From: a virus
Strand: one strand, 5' to 3'
DNA: 37,883 nt
Virus record (IMG/VR): IMGVR_UViG_3300032242_002588
Coordinates: 1-37,883 of that record
Both the position numbers and the translations under genes were made by a program. Positions within the stretch are counted from its first letter, which is position 1, and each line of letters opens with the position of its first letter. The notes below the pieces were generated by a model that searched no databases, had not been told where the DNA came from, and saw only the letters and a list, made by a program, of their open reading frames with translations. Shown one piece after another: positions 1 through 7,950 of this stretch.

Positions 1-6
1 CAGGAC

Positions 7-729
7 ATGCTCAAGCATGCCAGCAACATCGGCGAATCAAAACTTGTGCAACGATTCGTTGCAGATCCTGTTGCAGATCCTGTTGCAGATCCTGTTGCAG
101 ATCCTGTTGCAGATCCTGTTGCACTTACTAACCCTATCCCTAACCCTCCTCCCCAGCCTTCCGAGGATTGGCTGGCGGCGGTGGAATCAATCAGAAATTC
201 AGGAATCATTCGATGGGAACCGACAGCGTCCGCCTGTCGTGAGCACGGTCTGCGTCCGTCGGACGTGCTGGCTCTCATCGCATGGTGGCAGGACCGTTCC
301 TCTGGCTTCCATAGCCCGCACGGAGCGCTCAAATACGCCCTCTCGGAGGCTCGTCCGCAGCCTTCGACGGGCGGTCTTGCCAAGGATCTGGCGGAGTACT
401 TCCCGCCGCTGGATCCCGCATTGCTGCAACGCGTGAGAGACCGCCAGCAGTCTCAGCGCGAAGCGGAACTCGCCCTCCAGCGGCGACAGGAAGAGGAAAC
501 GAGGCTCGCACGTCTCAACGACCAGAAGCAACTGATGCTGCAATGGGAAGAAGACTTTGGCGAGCGATTGGATTCGATGGACGAGTCGGAACTGGCCAGC
601 CTGGTCAAGTCAGATCGCTTCATCCTGGATGCCTTGCGACGTCAGGGCCGCAAGAGTTTCGCGGTTCGTCCGGTCCTGCTCAAAGCGATGGCCGATTTCT
701 TCAAACAAACGAAAGGAACGAATGCTTAA
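7..729 (+). CDS. Unknown phage protein with VADP repeats, possibly 5'-truncated
   Basis: The frame is open to the left window edge, so the ATG at 7 may be internal and the gene may begin outside. The 240-residue product has three visible parts. Near residues 18-39 is a run of five VADP repeats followed by a Pro-rich linker. Residues about 50-115 form a compact, Trp-containing region. The C-terminal half is a charged, probably helical or coiled-coil segment rich in Gln, Glu and Arg. I do not recognise a family. It overlaps the next gene by 8 bases and lies upstream of a ParB-like gene, so it probably belongs to the early or replication block. The reading frame is well supported by coding-like codon use; the function is unknown. 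Confidence 0.75.
   Translation: MLKHASNIGESKLVQRFVADPVADPVADPVADPVADPVALTNPIPNPPPQPSEDWLAAVESIRNSGIIRWEPTASACREHGLRPSDVLALIAWWQDRSSGFHSPHGALKYALSEARPQPSTGGLAKDLAEYFPPLDPALLQRVRDRQQSQREAELALQRRQEEETRLARLNDQKQLMLQWEEDFGERLDSMDESELASLVKSDRFILDALRRQGRKSFAVRPVLLKAMADFFKQTKGTNA
58..123. repeat. Five tandem 12-bp units encoding VADP
   Basis: The 12-base unit GTTGCAGATCCT is repeated five times without a mismatch, followed by a half unit. Because the unit is a multiple of three, copy-number change keeps the frame. Perfect identity suggests recent expansion by slippage. Confidence 0.95.
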
Positions 730-964
730 AGCCGGATGGTTTAAACGCACGACCGCCAAGAGCGACTTGGACGTGGTATGGCACAGGGCTGATCAGGGAT
801 ATCGGTCGTTTTGTGGGGTCAATCTGATTGGCACTGCCGAGCATCGAATGCATTTTCGACCGTCCCTGGGGGCTTCGGAAAAGGCATGCGCTGTCTGCAA
901 ACGACTGACCATCGGAATGAAGGTGGGACAAAACGCGTGCAAAGACAAGGAATTAGTCCACTGA
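722..964 (+). CDS. Small Cys-containing unknown protein
   Basis: This 80-residue gene starts at an ATG overlapping the end of the previous gene by 8 bases, with a good AAAGGA ribosome-binding site at about 711-716. The product has a CAVC pair near residues 56-59 and two further cysteines (residues 31 and 73), so a metal site is possible. No family is recognised. Its stop overlaps a possible CTG start (CTGA) of the next coding stretch, suggesting translational coupling through this early block. Confidence 0.65.
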   Translation: MLKAGWFKRTTAKSDLDVVWHRADQGYRSFCGVNLIGTAEHRMHFRPSLGASEKACAVCKRLTIGMKVGQNACKDKELVH

Positions 965-1254
965 GCGACGCGTTCGAGGTCCCCAGGGTGAGTTCGCTCT
1001 TCGAATTGTCGTCGTTTTGCGAGTCACCCGAGGACGGCGAATTCTGGCAGTGCGTCACGATCGGGGCGGCTCGGGATCTTTGCGGGCCACAGACGGTTTA
1101 TCCGGGCGAACTGCCGATACGGGCCGCGTTTCGGGCGCTGCAGTCTCGGCGATACGACGACTGGAATGGGCCATTTAATTTCCCGAATGCCGAGGCAGCG
1201 ATCTGCGGTGAGATCAATTTGTATTTAGACAGACTTTTTAACGAAGGAGCTGAG
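961..1254 (+). other. Coding stretch fused in frame upstream of the ParB-like gene
   Basis: This stretch has clear coding-like codon use and is open in the same frame as the ParB-like gene, without an ATG. A CTG at 961 overlaps the preceding stop as CTGA and has AAGGA at 947-951; a GTG lies at 988. The stretch ends in a run of five T at 1235-1239. A one-base backward shift there would read TAA at 1239-1241, just before a strong ribosome-binding site and the ATG at 1255. It may therefore be a small separate gene fused by a one-base deletion, an N-terminal extension of ParB, or a gene ended by -1 frameshifting. Confidence 0.5.
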
Positions 1255-2886
1255 ATGGTGGTTGCCACGAAAACGAAACCGACGAAGCAAAAGATCGCCG
1301 ACAAATCTGCCGATCGAGCGGCCCAGCTGAAAGCGGCCGGCAAGAGTCGTCCGAAGCCCGATCCGACGGCGGAGGCCTCCGCGTCCGAGCTGCTCGCCTC
1401 GGTCGAAATCATTGAAGAGCGGGATGTTGAATACTCCGCGATCGTGCGATCGAAACAGAACCCTCGGCAGACGTTCGACGAGACTTTGATTGCCGAGATG
1501 CGGCCGAACATCGTCACGATTTGCCAGATGTCGCCGCTGACGATCCGGGAGGGAACGAACGAACTGATCGACGGCGAGACGCGTCACCGAGCGGCCGAGG
1601 GAGTGGCAAAATATCTGCGGTGCAAGATCGTGCGTTGTACCGATGAGCAAGCCGCATGCATCCGTTTGCAGACATCAATGCAACGGCGCGACTTGAACCC
1701 GATTGAAAAGGCTGTTGCGTTGCAGGCGATGCTGGACGGGTACGGTCTCACCCAGCGGCAACTCGCCCCGATCGTGAAGATGGAACAAGGCTCGATTAAC
1801 AATCTGACGAGACTTCTCAAACTGCCTGAGGAGTGGCGGAAGATGGTGATTTCTGGAGAAATCACAGGGACGGCGGCACGGGATTTGGTCCCCTGGGCGG
1901 AGGAACGGGGTGTGTTGGCCGGGGCTGAGAAGCAACTCAGGTCAGTCAAGAAAGAGGATCGTTCGCTCGCTTTGCCCGAAATCCTGGAAGATGCAATTCT
2001 GAGCGAATCGCGGCCACTGAAAGGCTATCACTGGACCGGGACACGGCAACTGCAGGCGGATCTGTCGCCGACGGATGAGCAACGCGACAAATTGCGAGTC
2101 CGAAAGATCAAGCTGCGTTTCAGTGACGAAGAGCGAGCCTTCAACATCGACTACTGGTATCAGTTGGTCGAGGAAGCCGAGGAGCTTCGCATCGCCAAAA
2201 TGGAGCGTCGGGAAGCCAATCTGCAAAAGAGCGTTGCCAGCGGAAAAGTCGATCCCAAGAAGGCGGCGGAGAATGCCAAGCGACAGGAAGAGATCTTGCA
2301 AAAGCGTCTGTATCGGTACAAAACCGGCTGGCTGCAGACTCAGTTGATCACATGCGTCGACGGTTTTTCATTTCCAACTCTGATGAAGTACGCGTTGTTC
2401 TTCGCTCGTCGGCATGGGTCGATGGATCGCTCGAATGAATTCCTGGCCATCGCGCACGGCCAAGATCGATTAAGGGCCGACAGCGACTATGGAGGGAAAT
2501 CCGACCTGCGCGCGATGCTCAATTGGAATGAGGTCCAAACCTGGTCCGCCGCTGCCAAGTTGCTGACTGCCTGGCTCGCGGAGCCGTTCGACATTTCCAG
2601 TCCGGCGATCACTCCAGAAATGTTTGAGATCCTCGCGGAGGATGCTGGCGTTGATCTCAAACTGGACTGGCCTGCCAGCTGCAAACGTGACGGCTCAACG
2701 TATCTGATCGATTACCTGGAGCTGTTGTCGAAAGATCAACTGATTGACCTGGTGGCGGAATGGAAATTGTCCGTGCCGGTAATCAACAAGAAACGCGCCG
2801 AACTGATCACCGGCATCGAACAGGTGGCCGCTGGCAAACCAGTCCCGAAGGCCCTCGCCTCGGTCAAACCCTGCAGTCTTTGTTGA
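1255..2886 (+). CDS. ParB/Spo0J-family phage protein
   Basis: The start at 1255 is chosen for the AAGGAG site at 1244-1249; the frame stays open upstream. The 543-residue product has a Lys-rich N-terminus and then a ParB/Srx-type domain at about residues 55-145, with NPRQTFDE near 69-76 and the nucleotide-binding ParB box GETRHRAA at 107-114. A DLNPIEKAVAL segment (146-156) and a helix-turn-helix around 165-190 follow, as in ParB/Noc proteins. The rest is helical and family-specific. ParB proteins bind DNA and, in chromosomal members, act as CTP switches; in phages they serve in plasmid partition, nuclease or transcription roles. No ParA partner is visible, so partition is uncertain and an early-gene DNA-binding role is as likely. 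Confidence 0.85.
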   Translation: MVVATKTKPTKQKIADKSADRAAQLKAAGKSRPKPDPTAEASASELLASVEIIEERDVEYSAIVRSKQNPRQTFDETLIAEMRPNIVTICQMSPLTIREGTNELIDGETRHRAAEGVAKYLRCKIVRCTDEQAACIRLQTSMQRRDLNPIEKAVALQAMLDGYGLTQRQLAPIVKMEQGSINNLTRLLKLPEEWRKMVISGEITGTAARDLVPWAEERGVLAGAEKQLRSVKKEDRSLALPEILEDAILSESRPLKGYHWTGTRQLQADLSPTDEQRDKLRVRKIKLRFSDEERAFNIDYWYQLVEEAEELRIAKMERREANLQKSVASGKVDPKKAAENAKRQEEILQKRLYRYKTGWLQTQLITCVDGFSFPTLMKYALFFARRHGSMDRSNEFLAIAHGQDRLRADSDYGGKSDLRAMLNWNEVQTWSAAAKLLTAWLAEPFDISSPAITPEMFEILAEDAGVDLKLDWPASCKRDGSTYLIDYLELLSKDQLIDLVAEWKLSVPVINKKRAELITGIEQVAAGKPVPKALASVKPCSLC

Positions 2887-2919
2887 TTGCGGATTCCCTT
2901 TACCTCAACGAGAGATTGA

Positions 2920-3120
2920 ATGCGAAGTTTATTGATGGTCGCGGGCTGCGTGCTGCTGGGCTGGTCGTTTGCCATGTTGTTTCGCAGTTGCCAGCTCACG
3001 GAGAAAGTGAGCCGCGATACAAAGCGAGACCTGGAATGGGGCGAACGAGTTCGCGGCCGCGTCGACGATTACATGCAGCAACAACAAGCACCAAAGGTTG
3101 CCGCACATGATGCACAGTAG
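2920..3120 (+). CDS. Small single-pass membrane protein
   Basis: The 66-residue product has one N-terminal hydrophobic segment (about residues 3-22) followed by a charged, Gln-rich tail (residues about 55-60), so it is probably anchored with the tail on one face of the membrane. The Cys in VAGC near residue 10 lacks an ideal lipobox. The ribosome-binding site is weak. It follows the ParB-like gene by 33 bases. No family is recognised. Confidence 0.6.
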   Translation: MRSLLMVAGCVLLGWSFAMLFRSCQLTEKVSRDTKRDLEWGERVRGRVDDYMQQQQAPKVAAHDAQ

Positions 3121-3149
3121 TTTCATTGCCGCAAAAAAAAGGATTCTCT

Positions 3150-3323
3150 ATGGAATACAATCTCGCATCGCAAATGCGTTTAAATAAGCATGGTTTCCAT
3201 CTTCGGCATGCAGTCGGTGGCTTAATTATTCAGCTGGCGTTTCGCTTTTATCGGCACCCATCGAAGAAGCCACCGAATAAGGTTTCGATCGGGGTGAAAA
3301 TGATCATGCATGAATGGAATTGA
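3150..3323 (+). CDS. Small unknown protein
   Basis: The 57-residue frame starts at ATG 3150 with AAAAGGA just upstream in an A-rich leader. The product is basic with a mildly hydrophobic centre (residues about 23-35). It has no recognised motif. Base composition is more AT-rich than in neighbouring head genes, as is usual for small early phage genes. The 108 bases after it hold no supported feature. Confidence 0.45.
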   Translation: MEYNLASQMRLNKHGFHLRHAVGGLIIQLAFRFYRHPSKKPPNKVSIGVKMIMHEWN

Positions 3324-3431
3324 ATCCATGGGCGTCACGGATCGTCGATCGCAAGGGGACTGTCGTCCCAAAGGTACCCGCTGACGGACAACGGGAATTG
3401 TTTTAAGACCGAATCATCGAAAGGAACCAGC

Positions 3432-3860
3432 GTGCCCGGAGAACTGACAAAGCTTTGGCAAGTCGAACATCCTTATTATTGCAATCAGGGCAATTACTAC
3501 TCGCAAGAATGCGGGTCGCATCATCCGAGGTGGCAAGACTTCCTTGAGTCTGAAGGCGATAGTGATTTGAATTACAATTTGCTTTTCCGATGGGACTGGG
3601 AGGCACCGCGAGACGAAGACGCGCCCGGGAGCCCAATTAAATGGGTCGGCGACGAGAATTATCGCGATTGCATTCTGCTTTTGTTCTTTATGGGGCAGAG
3701 AAAGGGGTTGTACCGATACGTCACCGTCGACGTCTGTCGCGCTGATGAACCCGCCGTCAGGTCCTTTCTCCAAACGCGGTGGGATCATCTTCAAATGCTA
3801 TGGTCGCCGTTCGTTGCAGGATGCCTGCCGCAGCCCGAGCAACCGGGAGAAACGCTGTGA
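3432..3860 (+). CDS. Conserved phage hypothetical protein
   Basis: A GTG start at 3432 with AAAGGA at about 3419-3424 gives 142 residues. The product is rich in aromatic residues and has the look of a compact enzyme-free phage accessory family: HPYYCNQGNYYS near residues 13-24, LLFRWDWE near 50-57, and MGQRKGLYRY near 87-96. Proteins with this pattern occur as unnamed early genes in proteobacterial phages, as far as I can recall; I know no function. Its TGA stop overlaps the next gene's GTG as GTGA, so the two are probably co-translated. Confidence 0.7.
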   Translation: MPGELTKLWQVEHPYYCNQGNYYSQECGSHHPRWQDFLESEGDSDLNYNLLFRWDWEAPRDEDAPGSPIKWVGDENYRDCILLLFFMGQRKGLYRYVTVDVCRADEPAVRSFLQTRWDHLQMLWSPFVAGCLPQPEQPGETL

Positions 3861-4168
3861 GCATGGAGGCTCTGCACCGATCGGCCAAGGCATTTATAAA
3901 TGCTGCTGCGAAATATTCGATAATGTTGGAATTGACGCTTCCGATAGGTCGGAAGGTCTTTTGTTTTGTGCGACACAAAAACGAAGTAGCATGGTTCGAT
4001 GGGACTGTTGCGGCACACGTTGCCGATTCAACCGAAGTATGCGTGAAGCCAAAAGATGAAATTGCCGGAATTGCACTTTCAGGATTGGTTAATTGGAATG
4101 CCACTTACAAATGGCTCAGAGTCGAGATTTTGGACATACATCTTCAACGTCATCCAAGGATGGATTAG
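3857..4168 (+). CDS. Unknown protein coupled to the preceding gene
   Basis: The GTG at 3857 overlaps the previous stop by four bases and is preceded by GGGAGA; an ATG at 3863 is the alternative start. The 103-residue product starts with a helical segment and continues with probable beta strands, including FCFVRHKNEVAWFDGTV around residues 35-51. No family is recognised. Its position places it in the early accessory block. Confidence 0.6.
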   Translation: MSMEALHRSAKAFINAAAKYSIMLELTLPIGRKVFCFVRHKNEVAWFDGTVAAHVADSTEVCVKPKDEIAGIALSGLVNWNATYKWLRVEILDIHLQRHPRMD

Positions 4169-4244
4169 CTGAACTGCTACCGTTTGACGTTCTTCGCCAG
4201 CCATCCAAAAACGATGAGCAATAACATGGCGATGGCGGTGTCGA

Positions 4245-4475
4245 TCATGTTCGTTTCTTTCGCTTCGCCGTCGCGGCTCGTTTCGGTTGTTCCTCATCCG
4301 GGTCGGTCAATTCAAGGTTGTCGATCCAGTCGATGGTCCGTTCTCTCAGTAGATCGTCGATGGTGCGTTTGTGGCGTTGCGCGTACTTGGCGAGCTTGTT
4401 GTGCCGGGCTGATTCCAGTTTGAAACTTGCCTGGCGGACGACGGCGTTCAATTCCTTGTCGAATCGGATTCCCAT
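4245..4475 (-). CDS. Ribbon-helix-helix-like small DNA-binding protein
   Basis: This is the only convincing leftward gene in the prophage. On the minus strand a GGGAG/AGGA purine tract directly precedes the ATG at 4475. The 76-residue product shows a short strand (VRQASFKLE, residues about 13-21), two helices separated by a turn, and a basic Lys/Arg tail. This is the pattern of Arc/MetJ-type regulators and antitoxins. It is divergent from the Gam-like gene, with a 195-base region containing dyads between them, so control of that region is plausible. An antitoxin role is less likely because no toxin gene is adjacent. Confidence 0.65.
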   Translation of the reverse strand: MGIRFDKELNAVVRQASFKLESARHNKLAKYAQRHKRTIDDLLRERTIDWIDNLELTDPDEEQPKRAATAKRKKRT

Positions 4476-4670
4476 TCCTACTCCCTTCGCCGAAGCTCCG
4501 CCTCGGCTTGACAGCCTCGATTGACGGACATTACCACGCGAATGTTGTCAGACATACGGGTTTGCCGCGAACAAGGATGTTCGCGGCAATTCTCGTTTAA
4601 ATGCCTCTGAAATTAAAGACGGAATCGCGGCGGCTGAAATCCACCGCTACCACTCATCAAGGATGATCAA
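4476..4670. promoter_or_regulatory. Divergent intergenic region with an 11-bp-arm hairpin
   Basis: The region separates the leftward RHH-like gene from the rightward Gam-like gene. It holds a perfect inverted repeat, TTGCCGCGAAC at 4562-4572 and its complement at 4579-4589 with a 6-base loop, and a TTGACA -35-like hexamer at 4508-4513 without a good -10. A half copy of the GCTGAAATCCACCGCTAC repeat lies near 4632-4649. Operator or terminator roles are both possible. Confidence 0.45.
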
Positions 4671-5297
4671 ATGGCTCGACCCGATGCTCTGGGGGTTTCG
4701 TTTCAGATTAAGTCTCTCGACGATGCCGATCTGGCCCTGGCGGAACTGTCCTGGCTGGAAAACCAGAATGCTTTGCTGACGGCAAAGACAAAACAAAAGG
4801 TCGACGCGATCAAAACCGAGATCGCCAGTCAGGCCGTTGTCGAGATCGAGGGGACTTTTGTCGTGATCAGCGACCGGATTGAGATCCTCGCCCAGGCCCT
4901 GGAGAAGTTCGTCTCCAAGCAGATCGAAAAGCACCTGCCGGACGGCAAACGGTCGATCGACCTGGCCCATGGGACGCTCGGCCTTCGCAAAACGCCCGCG
5001 ACCGTCGTGATTCCTGAAGGGGTGAAAGAGGCCGTGATCGTCGAAGCCATTGATGAGGCGACCTTCGGTCTCGTGGGCAAGTTGCGTGGATTTCTGACTC
5101 GCCTGGTCAAGCAGTGGAATGGCTCATTGCGGGATCTGATCACGGTCAAGATCACGCCCAATCTATCGTCAATCAAGACGTCTCTGGCTGAGAAGCGAAT
5201 CACGGCCGCACAGGTCGAATCGCTGGGGCTCGTGATCGTTCCCGAGTCTGACGTTCCCGTGGTCAAGCTGGCCGAGTGCAAGACCGCCTCGGAGTGA
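4671..5297 (+). CDS. gam: Mu Gam-like host-nuclease inhibitor
   Basis: The ATG at 4671 has AAGGA at about 4659-4663. The 208-residue protein matches the Mu Gam family: an N-terminal helical part beginning with DDADLALAELSWLENQ (residues about 17-32), a central basic coiled region, and the GTLGLRKTPA motif at about residues 100-109. Mu Gam, a relative of eukaryotic Ku, binds double-stranded DNA ends and protects them from exonucleases such as RecBCD. Here it would guard linear phage DNA in the cytoplasm. Mu-type phages carry it near the transposase genes, but no MuA or MuB is visible in this window. The stop codon forms the first three bases of an 18-bp palindrome. Confidence 0.88.
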   Translation: MARPDALGVSFQIKSLDDADLALAELSWLENQNALLTAKTKQKVDAIKTEIASQAVVEIEGTFVVISDRIEILAQALEKFVSKQIEKHLPDGKRSIDLAHGTLGLRKTPATVVIPEGVKEAVIVEAIDEATFGLVGKLRGFLTRLVKQWNGSLRDLITVKITPNLSSIKTSLAEKRITAAQVESLGLVIVPESDVPVVKLAECKTASE

Positions 5298-5312
5298 TTT
5301 CTTGAGAAATCA
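5295..5312. repeat. 18-bp palindrome starting on the gam stop codon (copy 1)
   Basis: The sequence TGATTTCTTGAGAAATCA has 8-base perfect arms around a TG centre. Its first three bases are the stop codon of gam. Copies with the same arms and a different centre occur at 20865, 26318 and 33571. Confidence 0.9.
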
Positions 5313-5320
5313 TTCCGCAT

Positions 5321-5495
5321 TTGGAAACACAGAGGCACAGAGGACACAGAGAAGAGGGAATCGGTAAACCGAGTTTTCAAGACGCCGTACGTAGCTGGAC
5401 GCTTGGCATGCAGGTAGCGGAATGCTTGAAGAACGTTCTGTCCTCCCAGGTCCACCCTGGACTTCTCTGTGCCCTCCGTGCCTCTGTGTTTCCAA
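5321..5495. repeat. Inverted-repeat element with CACAGAGGCAC termini, copy 1
   Basis: Perfect 18-base terminal inverted repeats (TTGGAAACACAGAGGCAC at 5321-5338; complement at 5478-5495) bound a 175-bp element. It resembles a short non-autonomous repeat common in planctomycete and other genomes. Small frames inside it (METQRHRGHRE type) are artefacts. A shorter copy lies at 18677-18783. Confidence 0.85.
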
Positions 5496-5530
5496 TCGTA
5501 TTTGCCTTTTGATGCCACCGGAGTCACTGG

Positions 5531-7714
5531 ATGGCGAAACAATTCAAAGACCCTGCCGACAAGGCTGAGGCCCATCGCCAGCGGATGGCGAGGCAATCCC
5601 GCGACAACTATGCGGCCGCGTCCGACATCGGGTCGATCCCGGAGGTGGTCAACCCGGAACGGCGTGAACGATGCCGACTGTCGCTCTACGAGGATCTCGT
5701 TACCTACTATCCGAACTCGACCGGCCTCAAGCCGTTCTCGGCCGCTCATCGCAAAGTGATTGACCGGATGCAGTGGTCCGTCCTCGAAGGCCAGGACGTT
5801 TGGAATTGCGTGTTTCGTGGATTTGCGAAAACCTCGATCGCGATCGGAACGGCCAGTTGGGCGCTCCGGAACGGACATCGCAAATTTATCCCGCTGCTCG
5901 CGGCGAATAAGAAATTCGCAGTCAACCTGCTGAGGATGCTCAAGAGCGGCCTGCAGACGAACGAGCTGCTCTATGAGGACTTCCCGGAGGTCTGCCATCC
6001 GATCCGCAAGCTGGAAGGGAAAAATCAACGTTGTGCCGCGCAGACGTGCGATGGACAGCCGACGCTGATTGTCTGGTCAAGCGACGAAATCATGCTGCCG
6101 ACGATTGAGGGGAGTGCCGCGAGCGGTGGTATCTGCCTCGCGTCGGGGATCATGGGGGCTCTGAATGGGCTTGTACGGACGTTAAACGATGGGCGAAACG
6201 TCCGTCCCGACTGGTGGCTGGCTGATGACCTGCAGACCCGGGCGACCGCTCGGAGTGCCACGCAGATCGAGAATCGACTCGACGCGTTGCAGCATTCCGT
6301 GATGATGCTCGGAGGCCACAACGACACGATTGGCGGATGCGTCAACGGCACGCTGTTTAAGCCGGACGACGTCATGCAGCAGTTGGCCAATCCAGAATTG
6401 TTTCCATCGTTCAGCGGCGAAGTCGTCCCGATGGTCGTCAAATGGCCCGACTCGCATGAATCGTTCTGGCTGGATCAGTATTCGAAGGTCCTGAGGGCCT
6501 TCGATCCCAAGATTCCCAACGATCGCAAGCGGGCCTTCAACGAGGCGACCGCGTTGTATGCGTCGCGACGAATGGAGGCCGATGCCGGGGCTGAAGTGAC
6601 CTGGGAACATTGCTACAAGGAAAAGCATGGCGAGCTGTCCGCACTGCAGCACGCATACAACATTCTGATCCTGCAGGGCGACGAAGTCTTTTCGACGGAG
6701 TGCCAGCAGAACGTCTACCTTGAGAGCGGTGAGACCGAGCAACTGGCGCTCACAGACATCAATTTGAAGTTGTCCGGATACAAACGACGGTTTGTCCCGC
6801 CAGACGTAACGAAGCTCACCGCGTTCGTCGACGTGCAAGAGTCGTCTCTGTGGTGGGGCGTGATTGGATTTAATCCGAGCTTCGGCGGGTACGTGATCGA
6901 CTACGGCGCGTGGCCTGACCAAGGGACGACAGACTGCAGCCGCAGTAACGTCCGCAAGTCGATCGCTCAGAAGTACAAAGCACTCGGGTCAAAGGAGGCT
7001 CGGATCCGGGCGGCGATCGCGGACCTGACGGCCGAGCTGCTCGGGACGCAGTGGGAGGGCGAAGGGGGACGCTCGCTGGAAGTATCGAGGATGGGAATCG
7101 ACGTCGGCGACGGCGATTTTGCCAAACCGATCCGATCATGGTGTTGCGACAAAGAGAATATTTACCGATCGCGGATCCAGCCGTGTATGGGGGTCGGTGT
7201 CCGGCCAACCGACGAACCGATGGCCCACCGCAAGAAAGGCAAAACCGAGATTGCTCGCGGTCTGAACTGGATCCTGATGCGCGACCCCGAATTTAAAAGT
7301 GGCACGATCCAATACACCGATGTGAATTGGTGGAAGTCGTTTGTTGCCGCCAGATGGCGATCGGCGAGTGCCCGGGCCAAGAACGATTCCGGTTGGCGAC
7401 CGAGCGAAGGGGGCGGCTATTACCTCTACGGCCTGGACCATCAAGTCCATACGGCGTTCGCCACGCAATTCCTCGCAGAACGGTGTGAAGAGGTCGAGAA
7501 CCGCACCAAGGGCCGCAAATGCGATGTCTGGACGCTGAAGAATAAGAACACACCGAACGAGTACCTGGACATCGTGACGACGGCCAGTGCCCTGGCTTCG
7601 CGCGAAGGGATCGAGCTGCGGGATGCTGGTTTGTCGTCGGCTGCGTCGAAGAAACGAAAGCGGTTGACCGCTGCCGATCTCCGTGCTCTGAAGGAGGCGA
7701 AGCGTGGCGGCTGA
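5531..7714 (+). CDS. Phage terminase large subunit
   Basis: The ATG at 5531 follows CGGAG by seven bases. The 727-residue protein is the DNA-packaging motor: its ATPase translocates DNA into the prohead and its nuclease cuts the concatemer. The Walker A-like motif is FRGFAKTS (Lys100, Thr101), the common R-G-x-A-K-T/S variant. The Walker B motif is WWLADD (Asp232/Asp233). The C-terminal nuclease domain starts near VDVQES (Asp434), with further acidic residues in MGIDVGDG (521-528) and EYLDIVT close to the C-terminus. The last 20 residues are Lys/Arg-rich. No small subunit is recognised. Its end overlaps the next gene by 11 bases. Confidence 0.93.
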   Translation: MAKQFKDPADKAEAHRQRMARQSRDNYAAASDIGSIPEVVNPERRERCRLSLYEDLVTYYPNSTGLKPFSAAHRKVIDRMQWSVLEGQDVWNCVFRGFAKTSIAIGTASWALRNGHRKFIPLLAANKKFAVNLLRMLKSGLQTNELLYEDFPEVCHPIRKLEGKNQRCAAQTCDGQPTLIVWSSDEIMLPTIEGSAASGGICLASGIMGALNGLVRTLNDGRNVRPDWWLADDLQTRATARSATQIENRLDALQHSVMMLGGHNDTIGGCVNGTLFKPDDVMQQLANPELFPSFSGEVVPMVVKWPDSHESFWLDQYSKVLRAFDPKIPNDRKRAFNEATALYASRRMEADAGAEVTWEHCYKEKHGELSALQHAYNILILQGDEVFSTECQQNVYLESGETEQLALTDINLKLSGYKRRFVPPDVTKLTAFVDVQESSLWWGVIGFNPSFGGYVIDYGAWPDQGTTDCSRSNVRKSIAQKYKALGSKEARIRAAIADLTAELLGTQWEGEGGRSLEVSRMGIDVGDGDFAKPIRSWCCDKENIYRSRIQPCMGVGVRPTDEPMAHRKKGKTEIARGLNWILMRDPEFKSGTIQYTDVNWWKSFVAARWRSASARAKNDSGWRPSEGGGYYLYGLDHQVHTAFATQFLAERCEEVENRTKGRKCDVWTLKNKNTPNEYLDIVTTASALASREGIELRDAGLSSAASKKRKRLTAADLRALKEAKRGG

Positions 7715-7877
7715 ACCGACTGACAAACCTGATACGGGTGTCCGCTGCCCAAAGTGCAACTGTGCGGTGAGCAAGGTGTATTACACCCGCGGCCGAGGCG
7801 GCGCGACCCGCCGCGTGAGGATCTGCGGCTACTGCGGCTGCCGGTATACGACGAAAGAGACGGTCACTGGTTCGTAG
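7704..7877 (+). CDS. NrdR-like zinc-ribbon protein
   Basis: A GTG at 7704 preceded by AAGGAGG (7691-7697) opens a 57-residue frame inside the end of the terminase gene. It encodes a zinc ribbon: CPKC at residues 15-18 and CGYC at 41-44, with TR..RRVRICGYCGCRYTTKE between and after, closely matching the pattern of the NrdR N-terminal zinc ribbon. There is no ATP-cone, so it is not NrdR. A small terminase-linked DNA-binding factor or late regulator of the Ogr type are guesses. The stop codon lies inside a repeat element. Confidence 0.75.
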   Translation: MAAEPTDKPDTGVRCPKCNCAVSKVYYTRGRGGATRRVRICGYCGCRYTTKETVTGS

Positions 7878-7944
7878 CGGTGGCTTCTCGCCGCCGCGTT
7901 CCTGCTCCTGGATGAAGACTGTGGCAGCTGGAATCCACCGCTAC
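7874..7944. repeat. GTAGCGGTGG inverted-repeat element, copy 1
   Basis: Fourteen-base arms (GTAGCGGTGGCTTC at 7874-7887 and GAATCCACCGCTAC at 7931-7944) pair with one mismatch. The zinc-ribbon stop codon TAG lies in the left arm. A related element, also supplying a TAG stop, is at 20187-20256. Confidence 0.8.
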
Positions 7945-7950
7945 GGGAAG

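Noticed and set aside
4079-4297. A leftward 72-residue frame next to the RHH-like gene
   Set aside because: Arg/His-rich composition and overlap with better-supported genes on both strands; no ribosome-binding site.
5310-5512. Small frames reading METQRHRGHRE and similar on both strands
   Set aside because: They lie entirely within the inverted-repeat element and are common artefacts of it.
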